DNA from: Aureobasidium sp. EXF-3400
Taxonomy: Eukaryota > Ascomycota > Dothideomycetes > Dothideales > Saccotheciaceae
Length of the DNA: 64,000 bases
Assembly: GCA_024195585.1 (NCBI GenBank)
Contig: SWBL01000013.1
Location: 62,001-126,000, forward strand
Direction: 5' to 3'
Below, piece by piece: positions 45,516 to 56,792 of this stretch (position 1 is the stretch's first letter; each line of letters begins with the position of its first letter). The notes below the pieces were generated by a model that saw only the letters and a list, made by a program, of their open reading frames with translations, was not told the origin of the DNA and ran no database searches. Made by a program: the position numbers and the translations under genes.

Positions 45516-46880
45516 GGTAGCACAGATACAGGGTGTTAGGTCAGAAAGCGAATATGTTTCCTATGTAGTAAAAGGAGACAGGGACACAGAGCGGCATGAC
45601 TCTTTGCTTTTGTTCTGCAGATGATGAAATGGACGCCTCCTCTAACTGCCGCAGGTCAAGATTTTATCTCCGTCGGATTCGGCCGAACCCTCCAAGCAAT
45701 CTCTCGCTTCCACCGTCTCGCCTCTATTCGTTTGGTTGTCTTTCGGTCAGCGAGCGGCCGAGCCTCGCGACTGACATATGCGAGTTCTACACTCGTCAGA
45801 ATTAGCGATGTTTGAGGTTTCGTCGGTTTCTCAAAGTTGAGTTCGGTTTCAGGTGCATCTGTCACATGTCTTGGCGACAGATCTCTCCACGCCTTGGCAA
45901 GGGTTGTTGTCTTTTTGGTGGAACGTGGGGTTTGTATTCTTCTGGAAGAATGACATCCACGACATCGCTCCACGATCGGAAAAGCCTACTGATAGACCTG
46001 CCAGCCTTTGTGATCCTACTAATATCTTCATGCATCACCCACCTCACAGCACTGCCGACAGGAGCATACTTGAGATTGGCCATCAGAACAGCTATAAGAT
46101 ATCAAGTCGCCTATATGCTGGCCATAGCTGGCTGGGCTGGAACCAAGTCGAGTCTAGGATCGGCTACAAAGTACAGGGCAGATATAACAATGGTTCACCT
46201 CACAATTCCAAGCTCTAGGTCTATGGGCTTAGCTTTCTGTCGCATATCCTGTGTCAAACAGCATGACAGAATTTCTTTTGACTCTAGCATACTGCCCCTC
46301 TCAGTCAGGACATAAATCTTACTTTGAAAGTCTTAATATGAGTTGGTTAGGCTATTGATCATACTCTCGAAGGGTCAGTACTGTATTAAGCCCAGCATAT
46401 CTCTCAATGGGCTAGATTTGGCACGTATGGTGCATGCCAAAGAAAATATTATCTCGATGTCGCAAGATTGAAGATACTCAAACGACAGGATGCATAAAAA
46501 CTTGAGATCAGTAACTGTTCAGCGTGGTTTGCGTTGGAGAACGCAGGTCACATTCGAACCACGAAAACAATCACAGCAATGTTTACTTCTCCCCCATTGG
46601 CTTTGCGATTACTCTCTTAGTCGACACGCGCCTTCCCTTCAATCAACACACTCTTTGCTTATATCAGCTACTCACTTCCCATCGTTCACTTTGCTCTCTT
46701 GCTTCACTTGTCTCGCGCCTTCCTCTCACTTAGCTCGCACTTTCATTTCAGCCAAATCACACTTCCTTGAAACCCAACGAGCACTCACACTCTCTCTGGA
46801 CAACAAGCATTCGCTCTTCGCAACGTACGCCAAAGACAAGCTCATACACCACCTTCATCTACCACGCCTAGCGAAACATC
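45516..46880. other. Divergent intergenic region, 1.36 kb
   Basis: Lies between the transporter and the AT-hook protein. The last 300 nt are C/T-rich on the plus strand, as expected for a leader. No supported gene. Confidence 0.5.
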
Positions 46881-48668
46881 ATGTGTTACCATCGATACAC
46901 TTCGCACCCTTGCGGTCACAAGAGTCAGTCGCTTGGGAAATGCACTGTCGACACTCTTGCTACACAAGTGCTGTTTTGCAACAATTATCACGTCTTGAAT
47001 GACGTCTCATTGACTTCGTGTGGCGGTAGCTATTGCAAAGAGGATAAAGAGACTGCTAATTGGGTTGAGAACGGATCAACTCTACTGACAGCATGTAACG
47101 ACGATCTTGCGGACCTCAAGCATCGCCTTCAGACTCTTTATCGGGAGCTTCTGGTTACTGCCGACTACAAGAAGGCTTTTGGCTCTCTGCAAGGAAAGGA
47201 GATCGATAGAGCCCGATCCAAACACGAAGAGTATGTTGAACTGTGCCAGAGGTTTGCAGAGACCAGAGATAGACGTCAGCTCATCTTGGACGGCATCAAA
47301 AAGGCCAAAGAAAAACAACAAGCTGTCCATGCAGACAAATTGCGCAGAGTACAGCAGTACGTCAATGCGCGCAACCCACAATCAGCTAATGCTGCCTCAC
47401 CACAAAACATTCCGAAGGTCAATCATATGTTCGAGGGAAGAAGATTGATGAAGCGCGCAGACTCGAGAATCTGGGAAACCGGAGATACTTCTGCAACCCC
47501 CTGTCGACCTACCACCAATCTACTTGTTTCCCCTTTCAAGCACACGCCCAAGTCCCTGGACTCTCCAGTTCTGGCCTACTCTAGTCCCCCCTCTTTGGCA
47601 ACGCCTATTTCCATAGCAGATCGCAGGGTAGAGGTCGTGTCCAGCCCCTCTCCGCGTAAAAAGAGACGTGGAAGACCTCCAAAGTCCAATCAGATGGATG
47701 ACGTGGAGATGCAATCGCAGATCATCTCTAATGTACCTCTCCATGGTACTCAAAACAACAATGATCAATCACCCGTGGCCAACAACCAACGTCCAGTGCC
47801 TAAACGTCAAACGACCAGACGCAGCATTAACAAGGAATCACCTGTTCAGCATATCTCACCAGCCGGCGTTCGCCGTAGCGGACGTACCAAGCAGCGAGTT
47901 AGCTATGCTGAATCGCCTTCTCCGTCACCAGAACACCCTACTTTAGGCCAGCCCGAACATGACGTGGAAATCGCGGTCGCCAGCCAGTCCATGAGATCAA
48001 TCAGAGCCACAAGAAGCAAGAAGAGATCTCAGCAGGACGATATGTATGCTACTGACGAGGATGATGATGACGAACAAGATCACGATTTGGATGACGATGG
48101 TGAATGGCAAGGTGATGAAGGAAACGGCGAAGACAGTACGGACATTGAGCCTACTCCTGTTTCAAAGGGATGTTCAATCACAAAACGTACCGCGGCATCT
48201 CCACCCAGCAATTCGCGTCCCAACAAACGCCAGGCCATGATTGCGCCCAGAAACACTGCTCATCGTGGTTCTGATGATGAAGAATTGATGGACATCGATG
48301 CTGAGCATGACGTTCTTGAACAGGACCACGGATACACGTACACTACAGCCCAGTCGACGACCTCCAAAGGTGCCTATGACATGCCCTCGACACCACAAAC
48401 CCACAACATGGCCATCGAGAACAGGTCAAACCTGTTGTACAACACCAAGCCGAGGGCTGACGGATTGGTCTCCAATGCCGTGAACTTTCAGGGTCAGAAT
48501 CCAGAAGGTCCTGACATGTCGCCGCTACGTCGATCAGACTGGTTGAATGGCTTAGGTGAAGCTGACACGATTCTGTCAGTCGCCGACATCATCGACGACT
48601 ACGACTACGACTTTGATGTGTATGCCATGAGCAGAATCGTTGCTGATCTCGATGCTCAGCGGGGCTAG
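46881..48668 (+). CDS. Hypothetical nuclear-looking protein with MC...CGH module and AT-hook
   Basis: No named family. It is a single frame of 595 codons. Residues 1-55 hold MCYHRYTSHPCGH, then GKC, LFC, TSCGG and SYC, a Cys/His pattern that could bind zinc and resembles the start of the protein at 18240. A helical, coiled-coil-like stretch follows (about 70-160, from LADLKHRLQTLYREL to IKKAKEKQQAVHADKLRRVQ). The remainder is disordered: an AT-hook (KKRRGRPPKS, about residue 265), several Arg/Lys-rich patches (VRRSGRTKQR, RATRSKKRS) and a long Asp/Glu run near residue 395. The C-terminus is acidic (DIIDDYDYDFDVYAMSR). Binding to AT-rich DNA is inferred from the AT-hook only. Confidence 0.82.
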   Translation: MCYHRYTSHPCGHKSQSLGKCTVDTLATQVLFCNNYHVLNDVSLTSCGGSYCKEDKETANWVENGSTLLTACNDDLADLKHRLQTLYRELLVTADYKKAFGSLQGKEIDRARSKHEEYVELCQRFAETRDRRQLILDGIKKAKEKQQAVHADKLRRVQQYVNARNPQSANAASPQNIPKVNHMFEGRRLMKRADSRIWETGDTSATPCRPTTNLLVSPFKHTPKSLDSPVLAYSSPPSLATPISIADRRVEVVSSPSPRKKRRGRPPKSNQMDDVEMQSQIISNVPLHGTQNNNDQSPVANNQRPVPKRQTTRRSINKESPVQHISPAGVRRSGRTKQRVSYAESPSPSPEHPTLGQPEHDVEIAVASQSMRSIRATRSKKRSQQDDMYATDEDDDDEQDHDLDDDGEWQGDEGNGEDSTDIEPTPVSKGCSITKRTAASPPSNSRPNKRQAMIAPRNTAHRGSDDEELMDIDAEHDVLEQDHGYTYTTAQSTTSKGAYDMPSTPQTHNMAIENRSNLLYNTKPRADGLVSNAVNFQGQNPEGPDMSPLRRSDWLNGLGEADTILSVADIIDDYDYDFDVYAMSRIVADLDAQRG

Positions 48669-49027
48669 ATCTCTTGTTTGTGTGAGGAGAGTGGAATGAT
48701 GCAGCAGAAACTCGGTCAACATGGATCTGAACAAAGGGCGCAATGATGTTCAAAGAAAGGGAGGAACAGGGAATATTACCGAAAGGACACAAGCAGTGTT
48801 GTGGAAGTAGACATATCAGGTTTACTCTCAGTATTCAAATCAGTAGTCACAAGTTTCATTCGCCTGGTTCGATCACCAGATCACTGTAACACAAGCATGA
48901 TCTAGCCATCAATCTTCGGTGATGTTCGTAGAACGAGATCCGGTGAATGCCCAAAAGAATAGAACAGAATAATTGATTGACCGCGAGGCTGAGATTTCGC
49001 ATAGGTAGGCGTATAGAACCAACACCT
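48669..49027. other. Convergent intergenic region
   Basis: 360 nt holding two 3' ends. No gene is seen. Confidence 0.5.
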
Positions 49028-50122
49028 CTAGTTCCTACGCATAGCCCTCTTCTTCCTACGCTCGAAGTCTCTGCCGATATCAACACCACCTCTACCGCCA
49101 TCATCATCAACCTTTCTTTTCCTGCTTCTCTCCAGAGCACCACCTACACCACCAGCACCGGTTCTTTCTCCCTTCTTTGTCAACCTATCAATGCGCCCAA
49201 TACCCTGGCCCAGCAGATCCCACTCTTCACCACCGAAGCCACCACGCTTGTTTCCGCCCTTCTTTGCTCTTTCCTTTTTGCTTTCTTTGGGCAGACGGAC
49301 CAGGTTTGACTCTTCGTAGGCAGTGCGTTCGGCTTCTTCTCTACGTTCACGGGCGGACTTGTCGCGGCGTCCGCCGGCGGTGATGGTGCTGCCGATGGAG
49401 GGTTGGGCGGTAGGTGCGCCGCTGAGCTCGTCGGCGACGTATTCGTCGATTGTGTTGCTGCGCATGGGTTTGCGATCGCCCTTTTCGCGGCGTGGGGATA
49501 GAGGTGTGGGCATGGTTGTTGCATTTATACGAGGAGGTCTGTAGATGCCGTCGCTTGCTTCCTCGCGCTTGGATGATGTAGGTTCGGTTGCTTCTGAGGG
49601 GCGAGTGAGAGCGCCGGGATTGGGGCGGAAGGCGAGGCCGTCGTCTGAGTCTGCTTCTGAGTCGGAACCATCGTCTTCGTCGGAGTTTTCTTCATCGTCT
49701 GAGACTGCAGAGGCAGCGGCGGCGGTGGATTGTTTGGCTACGGCAGCCTTTTGAACTGCACCGCGAGCTTCGTCCTCAGCTGCGCGGACAACCTTGTCGA
49801 TTTGGTACTTGAGTCTGTCTTCCAAGGGCCGCACGCCCTTCTCCAAGTAGACGCGGTGCTTGACAAGGTCTCTCACGAGTTGGTCGTCGAAATCGCCAGC
49901 ATTGGTCTTTCCATCCTTAGCGCTGCGGATAACAGCCAAGTTTCGAAGAGCCAGGGTTTGCAAATATGAAAGGAAGAGCTCGTTCTTTGCGTCCAGAAGC
50001 GTGATGCCATTTGCCGGAGGAAGAATCGAGTCGCTGGTGGGTAGCGCTGGGAGAGCCGATTCCAGAGAAGTCGTAAGGCCCGAGAGTATTGATGCTAAGC
50101 TTGTATCCATGGTTGCTGCCAT
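49028..50122 (-). CDS. LCP5: LCP5/neuroguidin family U3 snoRNP-associated protein
   Basis: Sas10/Utp3/C1D-family protein needed for 18S rRNA processing in the nucleolus. I start it at ATG 50122 (context CCACAATGGC), giving 364 residues; the next Met is at 50110. The frame is open upstream to an ATG at 50302, but that 60-residue extension looks like leader sequence. Residues about 20-105 are the Sas10/C1D helical domain (ITLLDAKNELFLSYLQTLALRNLAVIRS, then HRVYLEKGVRPLEDRLKYQIDKVVRAAED). An acidic stretch, the conserved YRPPRINATTMP motif and a long basic C-terminus (SRKRKVDDD, FERRKKRAMRRN) follow. This order is that of Lcp5/neuroguidin. Confidence 0.88.
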   Translation of the reverse strand: MAATMDTSLASILSGLTTSLESALPALPTSDSILPPANGITLLDAKNELFLSYLQTLALRNLAVIRSAKDGKTNAGDFDDQLVRDLVKHRVYLEKGVRPLEDRLKYQIDKVVRAAEDEARGAVQKAAVAKQSTAAAASAVSDDEENSDEDDGSDSEADSDDGLAFRPNPGALTRPSEATEPTSSKREEASDGIYRPPRINATTMPTPLSPRREKGDRKPMRSNTIDEYVADELSGAPTAQPSIGSTITAGGRRDKSARERREEAERTAYEESNLVRLPKESKKERAKKGGNKRGGFGGEEWDLLGQGIGRIDRLTKKGERTGAGGVGGALERSRKRKVDDDGGRGGVDIGRDFERRKKRAMRRN

Positions 50123-50474
50123 TGTGGTTGCTATGGTCTGGGAAAAAATAAATATACGATCAACTTTTTGAGAATTTCCCAAAGCATGCGGCGACTTTTT
50201 CGCCGAGAGTCTGCCTTCCCCGTCTTGTTTGACTTGTTTGGTGCAATCTTCAATCACATGAAAGCAGGGTCCACTTTGACACAATTCACATTCACCCTTC
50301 ATCTTTCTTCTTCTTTTGTTTCAGACTCTCGATTGGCATAACATAGGGGTATCATAAATACTGCCTGATAAGAAAACAAATTCGCCTTCCTGCACTTCAT
50401 CATCTCGACGTAAACCGTGTTACCTTGTGGGATCGTCTCTCTGCACGCAACTCGACAAGGAAGCATTAAAGGCA
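50123..50474. other. Intergenic region between LCP5 and PEF1
   Basis: 352 nt, with both genes on the minus strand. It holds the PEF1 3' end and the LCP5 promoter. The LCP5 frame remains open through part of it. Confidence 0.45.
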
Positions 50475-51664
50475 TCATCGCTGTCGTAGGATTTCTTCCA
50501 AAAGGTTCAGTATAGGCCATTATCGGTAACAGGGGAAATGGAGTTGAAGAGGAAAAGGCTTTGCGCACCTGTGAGGAACTCTTCGCTTCATGCTTGTTAG
50601 CATATACTCAGGAGCATTGGGACATGAAAAGAACTTACAATGATAGAGTGATGTATCCGTCACGGTCATCATCGTATTTCTTGAAGACATCCGTCATACG
50701 CTTCAAACTGATACACGCCTGAACGAATAGGTCGAAGCTGAGCGTCTTCTCACGTCCTCCGTGGTACGAATCATCGCCTCTGCCGCGTGTCGTCCTCGCA
50801 AATGTGTTGAACAACAGCTGAACGAACTGAGGGCTTAGCCGGTAGCCAAAAGCGACGAGAGCATCGGAGAACTCTTGGAAGCTGATGTTACCCGAGCGAT
50901 CCACGTCGAAGCGGTCGAAGAGGTTGCGCCAGGCAGCCAGAAATCCCCACAAGCCGCAGAACTCGTCAAAGTTGATGGTGCCGCTACGGTCTGTGTCAAA
51001 CATACGAATCATCATGCGCACAGTGTGTGCATCGAATGCCGTGTAGTCGCCATTGACTAGAGCGCTGCGCAACGAAGACTCGCTCAACTGCCCATTGCGC
51101 TCTTTGTCTACGGCCATGAACAGCGGCCATAATGCCTCACGGCTGTTAGGGTCAGGGTTCTGAGGCGGTGCTACAGTAGGAGGGCGTTGGTTTTGAGGAA
51201 TTGGAGGGCGGTTGTGATAGCCGGAGGGTCGTGGACCTTGACCATAGTTGGCTGGAGGAGGGGGAGATGCGAATGCGTTGCGTGGCGGGGGAGGACCAGC
51301 AGCAGCAGCTGAACCTGATGAGGGGCCGTAGCCACTGCCGTACCGCTGTGGTTGTTGCGGCTGCTGAGGCGGAGGGTAGTTGTCATAACGCTGCGGAGCG
51401 GAGCCCATGGCGGGGGATTGATGACTGGGTGGGCGCGAGTACGACTGCGACTGTTGAGGTGGCGGTGGCTGTGGTTTGTTGTGGTAGCTGGCAGTCGAAG
51501 ACTGTCTCTGCGGATGGTTTTGCGACAACATGGCCGCTGCCTGCTCGGGTTCGGCGTGTCTGGGAGAGCAATCAGCCGTGTCCGATGCGCTCAGCTTGCG
51601 AATGGGCGCAAACATACGCTGGAAGGGCGTCAGGGTTGCCCGAGTACCCTCGATTGTATGCCAT
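50475..51664 (-). CDS. PEF1: Penta-EF-hand calcium-binding protein (peflin/ALG-2-like)
   Basis: Calcium sensor; yeast Pef1 acts in budding and cation homeostasis. Four exons (51618-51664, 50639-51559, 50569-50585 and 50475-50494) give 334 residues. Exon 1 encodes MAYNRGYSGNPDALPA. A long Pro/Gln/Tyr-rich tail follows, then five EF-hands from about residue 170: AVDKERNGQLSESSL, FDTDRSGTINFDEF, FDVDRSGNISFQEF, a divergent fourth, and KYDDDRDGYITLSFEEFLT. The last helix, ending TEILRQR, exists only after joining the 17-nt and 20-nt exons, so an ORF-only view both misplaces the start (51615) and truncates the end. Confidence 0.9.
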
Positions 51665-52136
51665 GGTGCGTGTGTGTCGATGTCAATCGAGTGAAGAGGG
51701 AGAGGTAAGAAAGGCGGCCGGTACAGCCATCAAGTAGTTATTCATCATCTGCCATGCATGGCTGAGCGCGCGGCCAAGGGACCTCAAGTCCGCTTTCTTA
51801 TTACCAGCCCCACGGCCCCCACCTACTGCCCATGACTCGATCATATACCGTTGCACTGTAGTCCGTATTACTGCCGTATTGCGCATGCCTATCCAAATCT
51901 CACATCTAAATCTTGTCTCTGAATCCTTTGACATGCATATTAATTGTGTCTCCTAAAAGTATTATCTAGATGCTGGGTTATAGGTGCTGTCACTGTTCAA
52001 TAGTCCGTCAGAAAGATTCGACATTTACTTCCTGCAACTTCTTTTTGGTCATGCTCAAAAATGCTCGCAACATTGAGCTGTAGCCATCAACGCCTCATGC
52101 CTCTTGGAAGAGCGCAATCATTACCACCCTGCCTCT
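51665..52136. other. Intergenic region upstream of PEF1
   Basis: About 470 nt with the PEF1 promoter and the rlmA 3' end. No gene is seen. Confidence 0.5.
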
Positions 52137-53995
52137 CTATTCTTTCGGTCTCTTTCCACCTCCTCCTGCTTCTTCCTCTGCCTTTCGTTTCTTCTCGTCC
52201 TCCTCCTTAAATCCTGGCCCACTCAACACCACTGGTGTTTGAAAATTGAGCGGACTCGGCATCATATTGTTATCTCTCCCAAACCAAGCGTCAGGCCAAA
52301 ACGATGACGGGCTGGGCAGGAGATGGTTTCCATCCATGACCCGGCTGGGTAATGCAGATAGCGGCGTTTCGATGTGATCTCGCTCGCGGTTCACGTGTGG
52401 ATTCGTACTGATGGGCGGTGCTGGTCGCGCGAACGGATTGGGCGGCCCAGATGCACCAGCAGAGAGGACAGCATTCGTCGATGGTGACGGAGGTGGAAGA
52501 ACTACCCCCTGACCAACACGCATCGGGGTAGCCGTCGCCGCGCTACCATCCTTTGGCGATGAATCTGCAGTCGCACTGCCTCCATCTGATTGCTCACTAG
52601 GAATCTGTACCTTCAATCGTGGTCGTTTTGCTTCCGCAGCCGCACCTCCGGGGCGTATGGGTCCAGGTATTGCTGACAAAGAGCCCGTACGTTGGGGAGG
52701 TCCTGGAGGAGGCGCTTGCATGGTGGGATTAGACCCTGCTGGTGGTGGTCCAACTACTGCTGTCGGTTCGGTGGTAGTCGAAGCTGCATCATCAGCCCTC
52801 TGACGGGGCGCGGAAGACACATCGACCGAATGCGACCGGGGAGCCTCGGTCTTGATGACTGGTTCTCGATAGTTTGAACTGCTGCCACCCCAATGCTGAG
52901 CGAGAAGCGAGCGGCTATCGTCAACTGGCGTAAATATACTATGTGACCTTGCGTGAGCTGGCAAAGGTCTTGGCTGGGGTAATGGAGGACTCTGGAAAGT
53001 GTTCTGGTCGGGTTGTGGAGAAGGTTGTGCGCTATGTGACTGATTCTGTTGATAATGCTGTTGCGGTGTAGGAATATGTTGCTGGGCGCCTGGGTGAACC
53101 TGGCTCATAAAGTGTGGAGGGACGGAAGATTGCCTTCTTTGTTCTTGCAAATATGCCTGCTGAGCAGCGGCTTGCATTTGTTGCTGAGTAGGCGGAGGAT
53201 AAGCGGCGTAATATTGGGGAGGTTGGACAGCGAAGCCTTGTGGGGTAGGTCGTTGCATGACAGGGTTCGGGGGAGGAGGGTGATACGGAGGATTCGGAGA
53301 ATATGAGTAGGAAGGCTGAGGAGCAGGAGCTTGCGACGGAGTACCCATGTGTTGAGGCACCAGGTTCGAGCTAGTACGGCGGAAGTGTGAGACGCGAGAC
53401 GAAGGACGTGAACCAGTTGGCGGCTGAGGGGTGGCCATGCGCTGCGGGAAAGCGCCATTTGGTATAGGCGGCGAGGCAGAAGGCGTGGTGTTGTTTCTCA
53501 TGTGCTGGAGGCCGGGTTGGTGCTGGAGAGGATGTTGGATCATGGCGGCTTCTGGCGGCGAGTGCGATTCGTGTTGTTCGACAGGCTCATCGTCTCCCTC
53601 CTCGTCATCATCACCACCCCCTTTGCCTGCGAAATCAGCTGGACCTTTGTGTTCGTGTGCACCGCCATACTGTATAGGGTCAGCCATGTGTCGCGAAAAT
53701 TGTCGCGAGCCCGTGGTCATGACATACATATTGGAAACGTGCGACAGTCTCATGAATGTCGCCGGACGAGAACTCGTAAAGCTTCTTGTTATTGCCAAAG
53801 ATGATGACCGCGACGTCGACGGAGCAGAGTACGCTCAATTCGTATGCCTTCTTGAACAAGCCGCCTTTACGCTTCAAAAAGGTGCTGCCACAACCGTTAG
53901 CATTGATAGACTAAGATGTAAGCGGCAGCCCGGACATACACAGAGCGGTTCCTGTCATCTTTTATCGGGCGGATCTCAATCTTCCTTCGACCCAT
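52137..53995 (-). CDS. rlmA: MADS-box transcription factor RlmA/Rlm1 (MEF2 type)
   Basis: DNA-binding regulator of the cell-wall integrity MAPK pathway, controlling wall-synthesis genes. Three exons (53940-53995, 53728-53884 and 52137-53669) give 581 residues. The MADS domain fills residues 1-57, starting [19 protein letters not shown] and continuing after splice 1 with [19 protein letters not shown] and [17 protein letters not shown]. The MEF2-like extension ([13 protein letters not shown]) spans splice 2. The rest is Pro/Gln/Ser-rich with many SP and TP sites suited to MAPK phosphorylation (for example [16 protein letters not shown]), plus a C-terminal Lys-rich end. Introns are 55 and 58 nt. 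Confidence 0.95.
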
Positions 53996-54790
53996 TGCTG
54001 AACTGAGTTTGCACGCGTAGGGAGCGTGGATTGCGACTCAGACTGCAAAAATGTCAAAGAAACAAGGACGTTTCCACTTTCATGCGATGATCCTGGATTG
54101 ACGCGGAAGGAGCGAATGGCTGTCAGATGCCTTGGCTTCGTTCGCGTTGGTCTGCTGGATCGTCTCTTTACCGCCTGCTGCACATGCAGTGTATGCAAGT
54201 CGCGTTGTCTTTGCTCCTGGTAAGTCTGCGCAAAGCAGCTAGTAATCATCTAAGAGCAAGTGTCCGGGCGCAACTTGACTTCTATTTTTGGTGAAACTTG
54301 GCCAACCTTTTTGTCCTGATACATCATCTAACGCTTTCTTCGGCTCTGATTATGCTGGGTTTTCTACCATTCGGCTTGCGGAAACCCGGCTCTGTACCCT
54401 CCCTTGGCGCTTGTTGTGCTGTCGGAACGATCTGACCGTGCTATGCGACATGGAGACAAAAGCAGACAGATATCCCTGGAATGTGCAAAGGCAGAGCACC
54501 TGTTTCATAGTTCATTCGAATCTTTCGACCCAGGCGCGTTGGTTGCCGTTCTATGAAAATCAGCAGCTTCTTCCTGCACACCCCGCGCGCGAAGCCTCTT
54601 GAGCTCTCAGGTTCGGATATCGAGAACACGATCTGGTCAACTTCGAAACTCTATGCTCTTATAACTATCGTCCTCGAGTGGACCCTTCTCAGGTGCTACA
54701 AGTACGCCGGAAACAAAACAGCTTTGAGAGTCTGGATTGGATAAAGTGATCATTCAGTCATACTAACAAGTCCTTCTTATATCTATGCAC
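53996..54790. other. Intergenic region upstream of rlmA
   Basis: About 800 nt between rlmA and the DUF3140 gene, both minus strand. Short open frames only. Confidence 0.5.
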
Positions 54791-55536
54791 CTAGGCTTGC
54801 TGAGGGTCATGCCCCCAGTTCTTCAGGGACTTAGCACTCTTGCTCTCTGGATCTTGCTTTGCTTTTCCCTCTTGTGCTAAGTGACGCTTATTGTAAGCGA
54901 CCACTTTGCGCATGTGGCTGATGTCCTCCTCGTCGTACTTGCTGGGGTCTTTCTTGGGGTTTTTCTCCAAGATCTCGATGATTTTTCGACCGCTACAAAG
55001 ATATCAGACCTCGTTGGAACATGATGTGCTAGGGTCGCCTCATCATCCAGGTGTACTCACCTCTCATGACCAATGGTCTCACCGGAGCCATCATCCTTGG
55101 ACCAACCTGCACCGGCAGAGTCCTCACCACCGAGCCATTCCTTCAACTGGTCTGGACTCATGTTGACGAGCTCATTGAACTCTCTGAACACGTGTTAGCT
55201 TTCTCTTCTTACAAGGCTAAGCTAATGCTGATGGTCTCAAGGCGGTGTACTCACTTGATGACTGTATCGTTGTCTTTGACCTAGGATACAGTCAGCATCG
55301 TCTTTCGAAACAAGTCCAACAGCCTCGACGCCAGTATCGCCAGATGCCGAAAGCTGTAACAGTGACAGAGTGTGAAGTGCCTCTGTAATCTGGCCAGCAA
55401 ATGTTGCACTACTGAGGAAGAAACTTCTCTTTCTTCAGCTCACAGCATACGCTGCACAATTGTCCATGATATTGCATATACGACATTCAGAAAATCTGAA
55501 GGTCTGTTGATGAGAGATGCTCGGGATACATACCAT
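54791..55536 (-). CDS. DUF3140-family small protein
   Basis: Function unknown. Four exons (55534-55536, 55255-55280, 55061-55183 and 54791-54992) give 117 residues. The chain runs from VKDNDTVIKEFNELVNM through MSPDQLKEWLGGEDSAGAGW, ETIGHESGRKIIEILEKNP, EEDISHMRKVVAYNKRHLAQE and the ending SLKNWGHDPQQA, as in DUF3140 proteins of fungi and bacteria. Exon 1 is the ATG alone, followed by a GTATGT donor and a 253-nt intron, long for this window. The ATG is placed by frame and donor only and is the weakest part of the model. No exon exceeds 202 nt, so the gene is invisible as a long open frame. Confidence 0.75.
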
Positions 55537-56792
55537 TTTGATAGTAGATATTGAGAACTGTCGCAAAGATGGGTGTCTGATATATTGTGGACGCAATGAA
55601 AACCTTGTCAATCGAGTAAAGGTACGCATGAGATGGATGAAGAAACACTGTTCTCTGAGAATAATAGCAGTTTCATTCCAGCCCAGCAGTTACAGCTTGA
55701 CATCATGAATGACATCATGGAAGTTGGGAAGATTCATGCTCTATCACACTCATGGCTTTATAGAGGAAACGGTATTCTTGATGTACTGATCTATAGGCAG
55801 CTGACAGCAAGTATGTAAATCTTGCACGCATGTTGTGTGGTCAACTGCCGCGATAGTGAGTTCTCTGCCGCAATATAGGGATAGCATGCCGCAATCTATC
55901 AGTGCGAGCAGGGTCGCATTGACATTTCACATGCTCCAGGTGCTTGGTCTTTGCTCAAAACTAAGTTGCGGGTATGGGCCGTTGGCGTTAGAGAAGGATA
56001 AACAGCCCTTGATTAGCGCACCCTTGGCCGCCAGAGTTAAATTACTATACAGAAAGTGTCTCAGAAATGCTCGTCTTGTGGTGCGCGACTCGCGCTTGAG
56101 AACGCGTCAGGGACCAGGGGTCCGCGACTGCGACTGCGATGAGAGCCGCAGTGGCAGGCAGGCAAGCAGTCTTGATCGCCAATGATGTGCTGGCACCCTT
56201 TTGGGATCCGGGTACAGACCAGGCTGTGCCGCCAGCGACGTAGTTTGAGAAAACAGGGACGCCAGTAGTCAATCGTTGATGCACGATGTTATCAGATATG
56301 GGGGAGTCTTTGACCTGTGAGGCGTTTCGGAGCATGCACAGCTAACCTGCATGAAAAGTTCTAGCTGTTGATTAGGCCAGCCAGTTGCTCATGTTCCTCC
56401 TTTCTTCGACTCACCTAACCTACAGCGCTTCGAATCAAGTCTGGCAATTCATGCAGTCCATCTCGGGTGGCTTGACGGAAAACTAGGATCACCGCCTGTA
56501 AGGTTTCAAATTACTTTAATAACTCGCGCATTCGGAGTATGTACTAGATGGTGCCATGAATCAACCATTGCCAGCACACCTTCCTGCCTCTCCCCACTTC
56601 TTTTATTTCTTTCCTCCCTCTTTCCTCTCTTATGCGCACAAGCTGACCATTGGCTCTTCGCTTCCAGAACATACTGACTGACGCGCTCAATTGGTCTGCC
56701 AGCAACCTTAGACACATCGATCCATGCTCTTATCTGTCTTGCGCACATCCATTCAGTTTCGTCGATAACCGACGAGCCCGCCTGTCGTCACC
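55537..56792. other. Divergent intergenic region, 1.25 kb
   Basis: Promoters of the DUF3140 gene and the MSB1-like gene. C/T-rich in the last 200 nt before 56793. No gene is seen. Confidence 0.5.
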
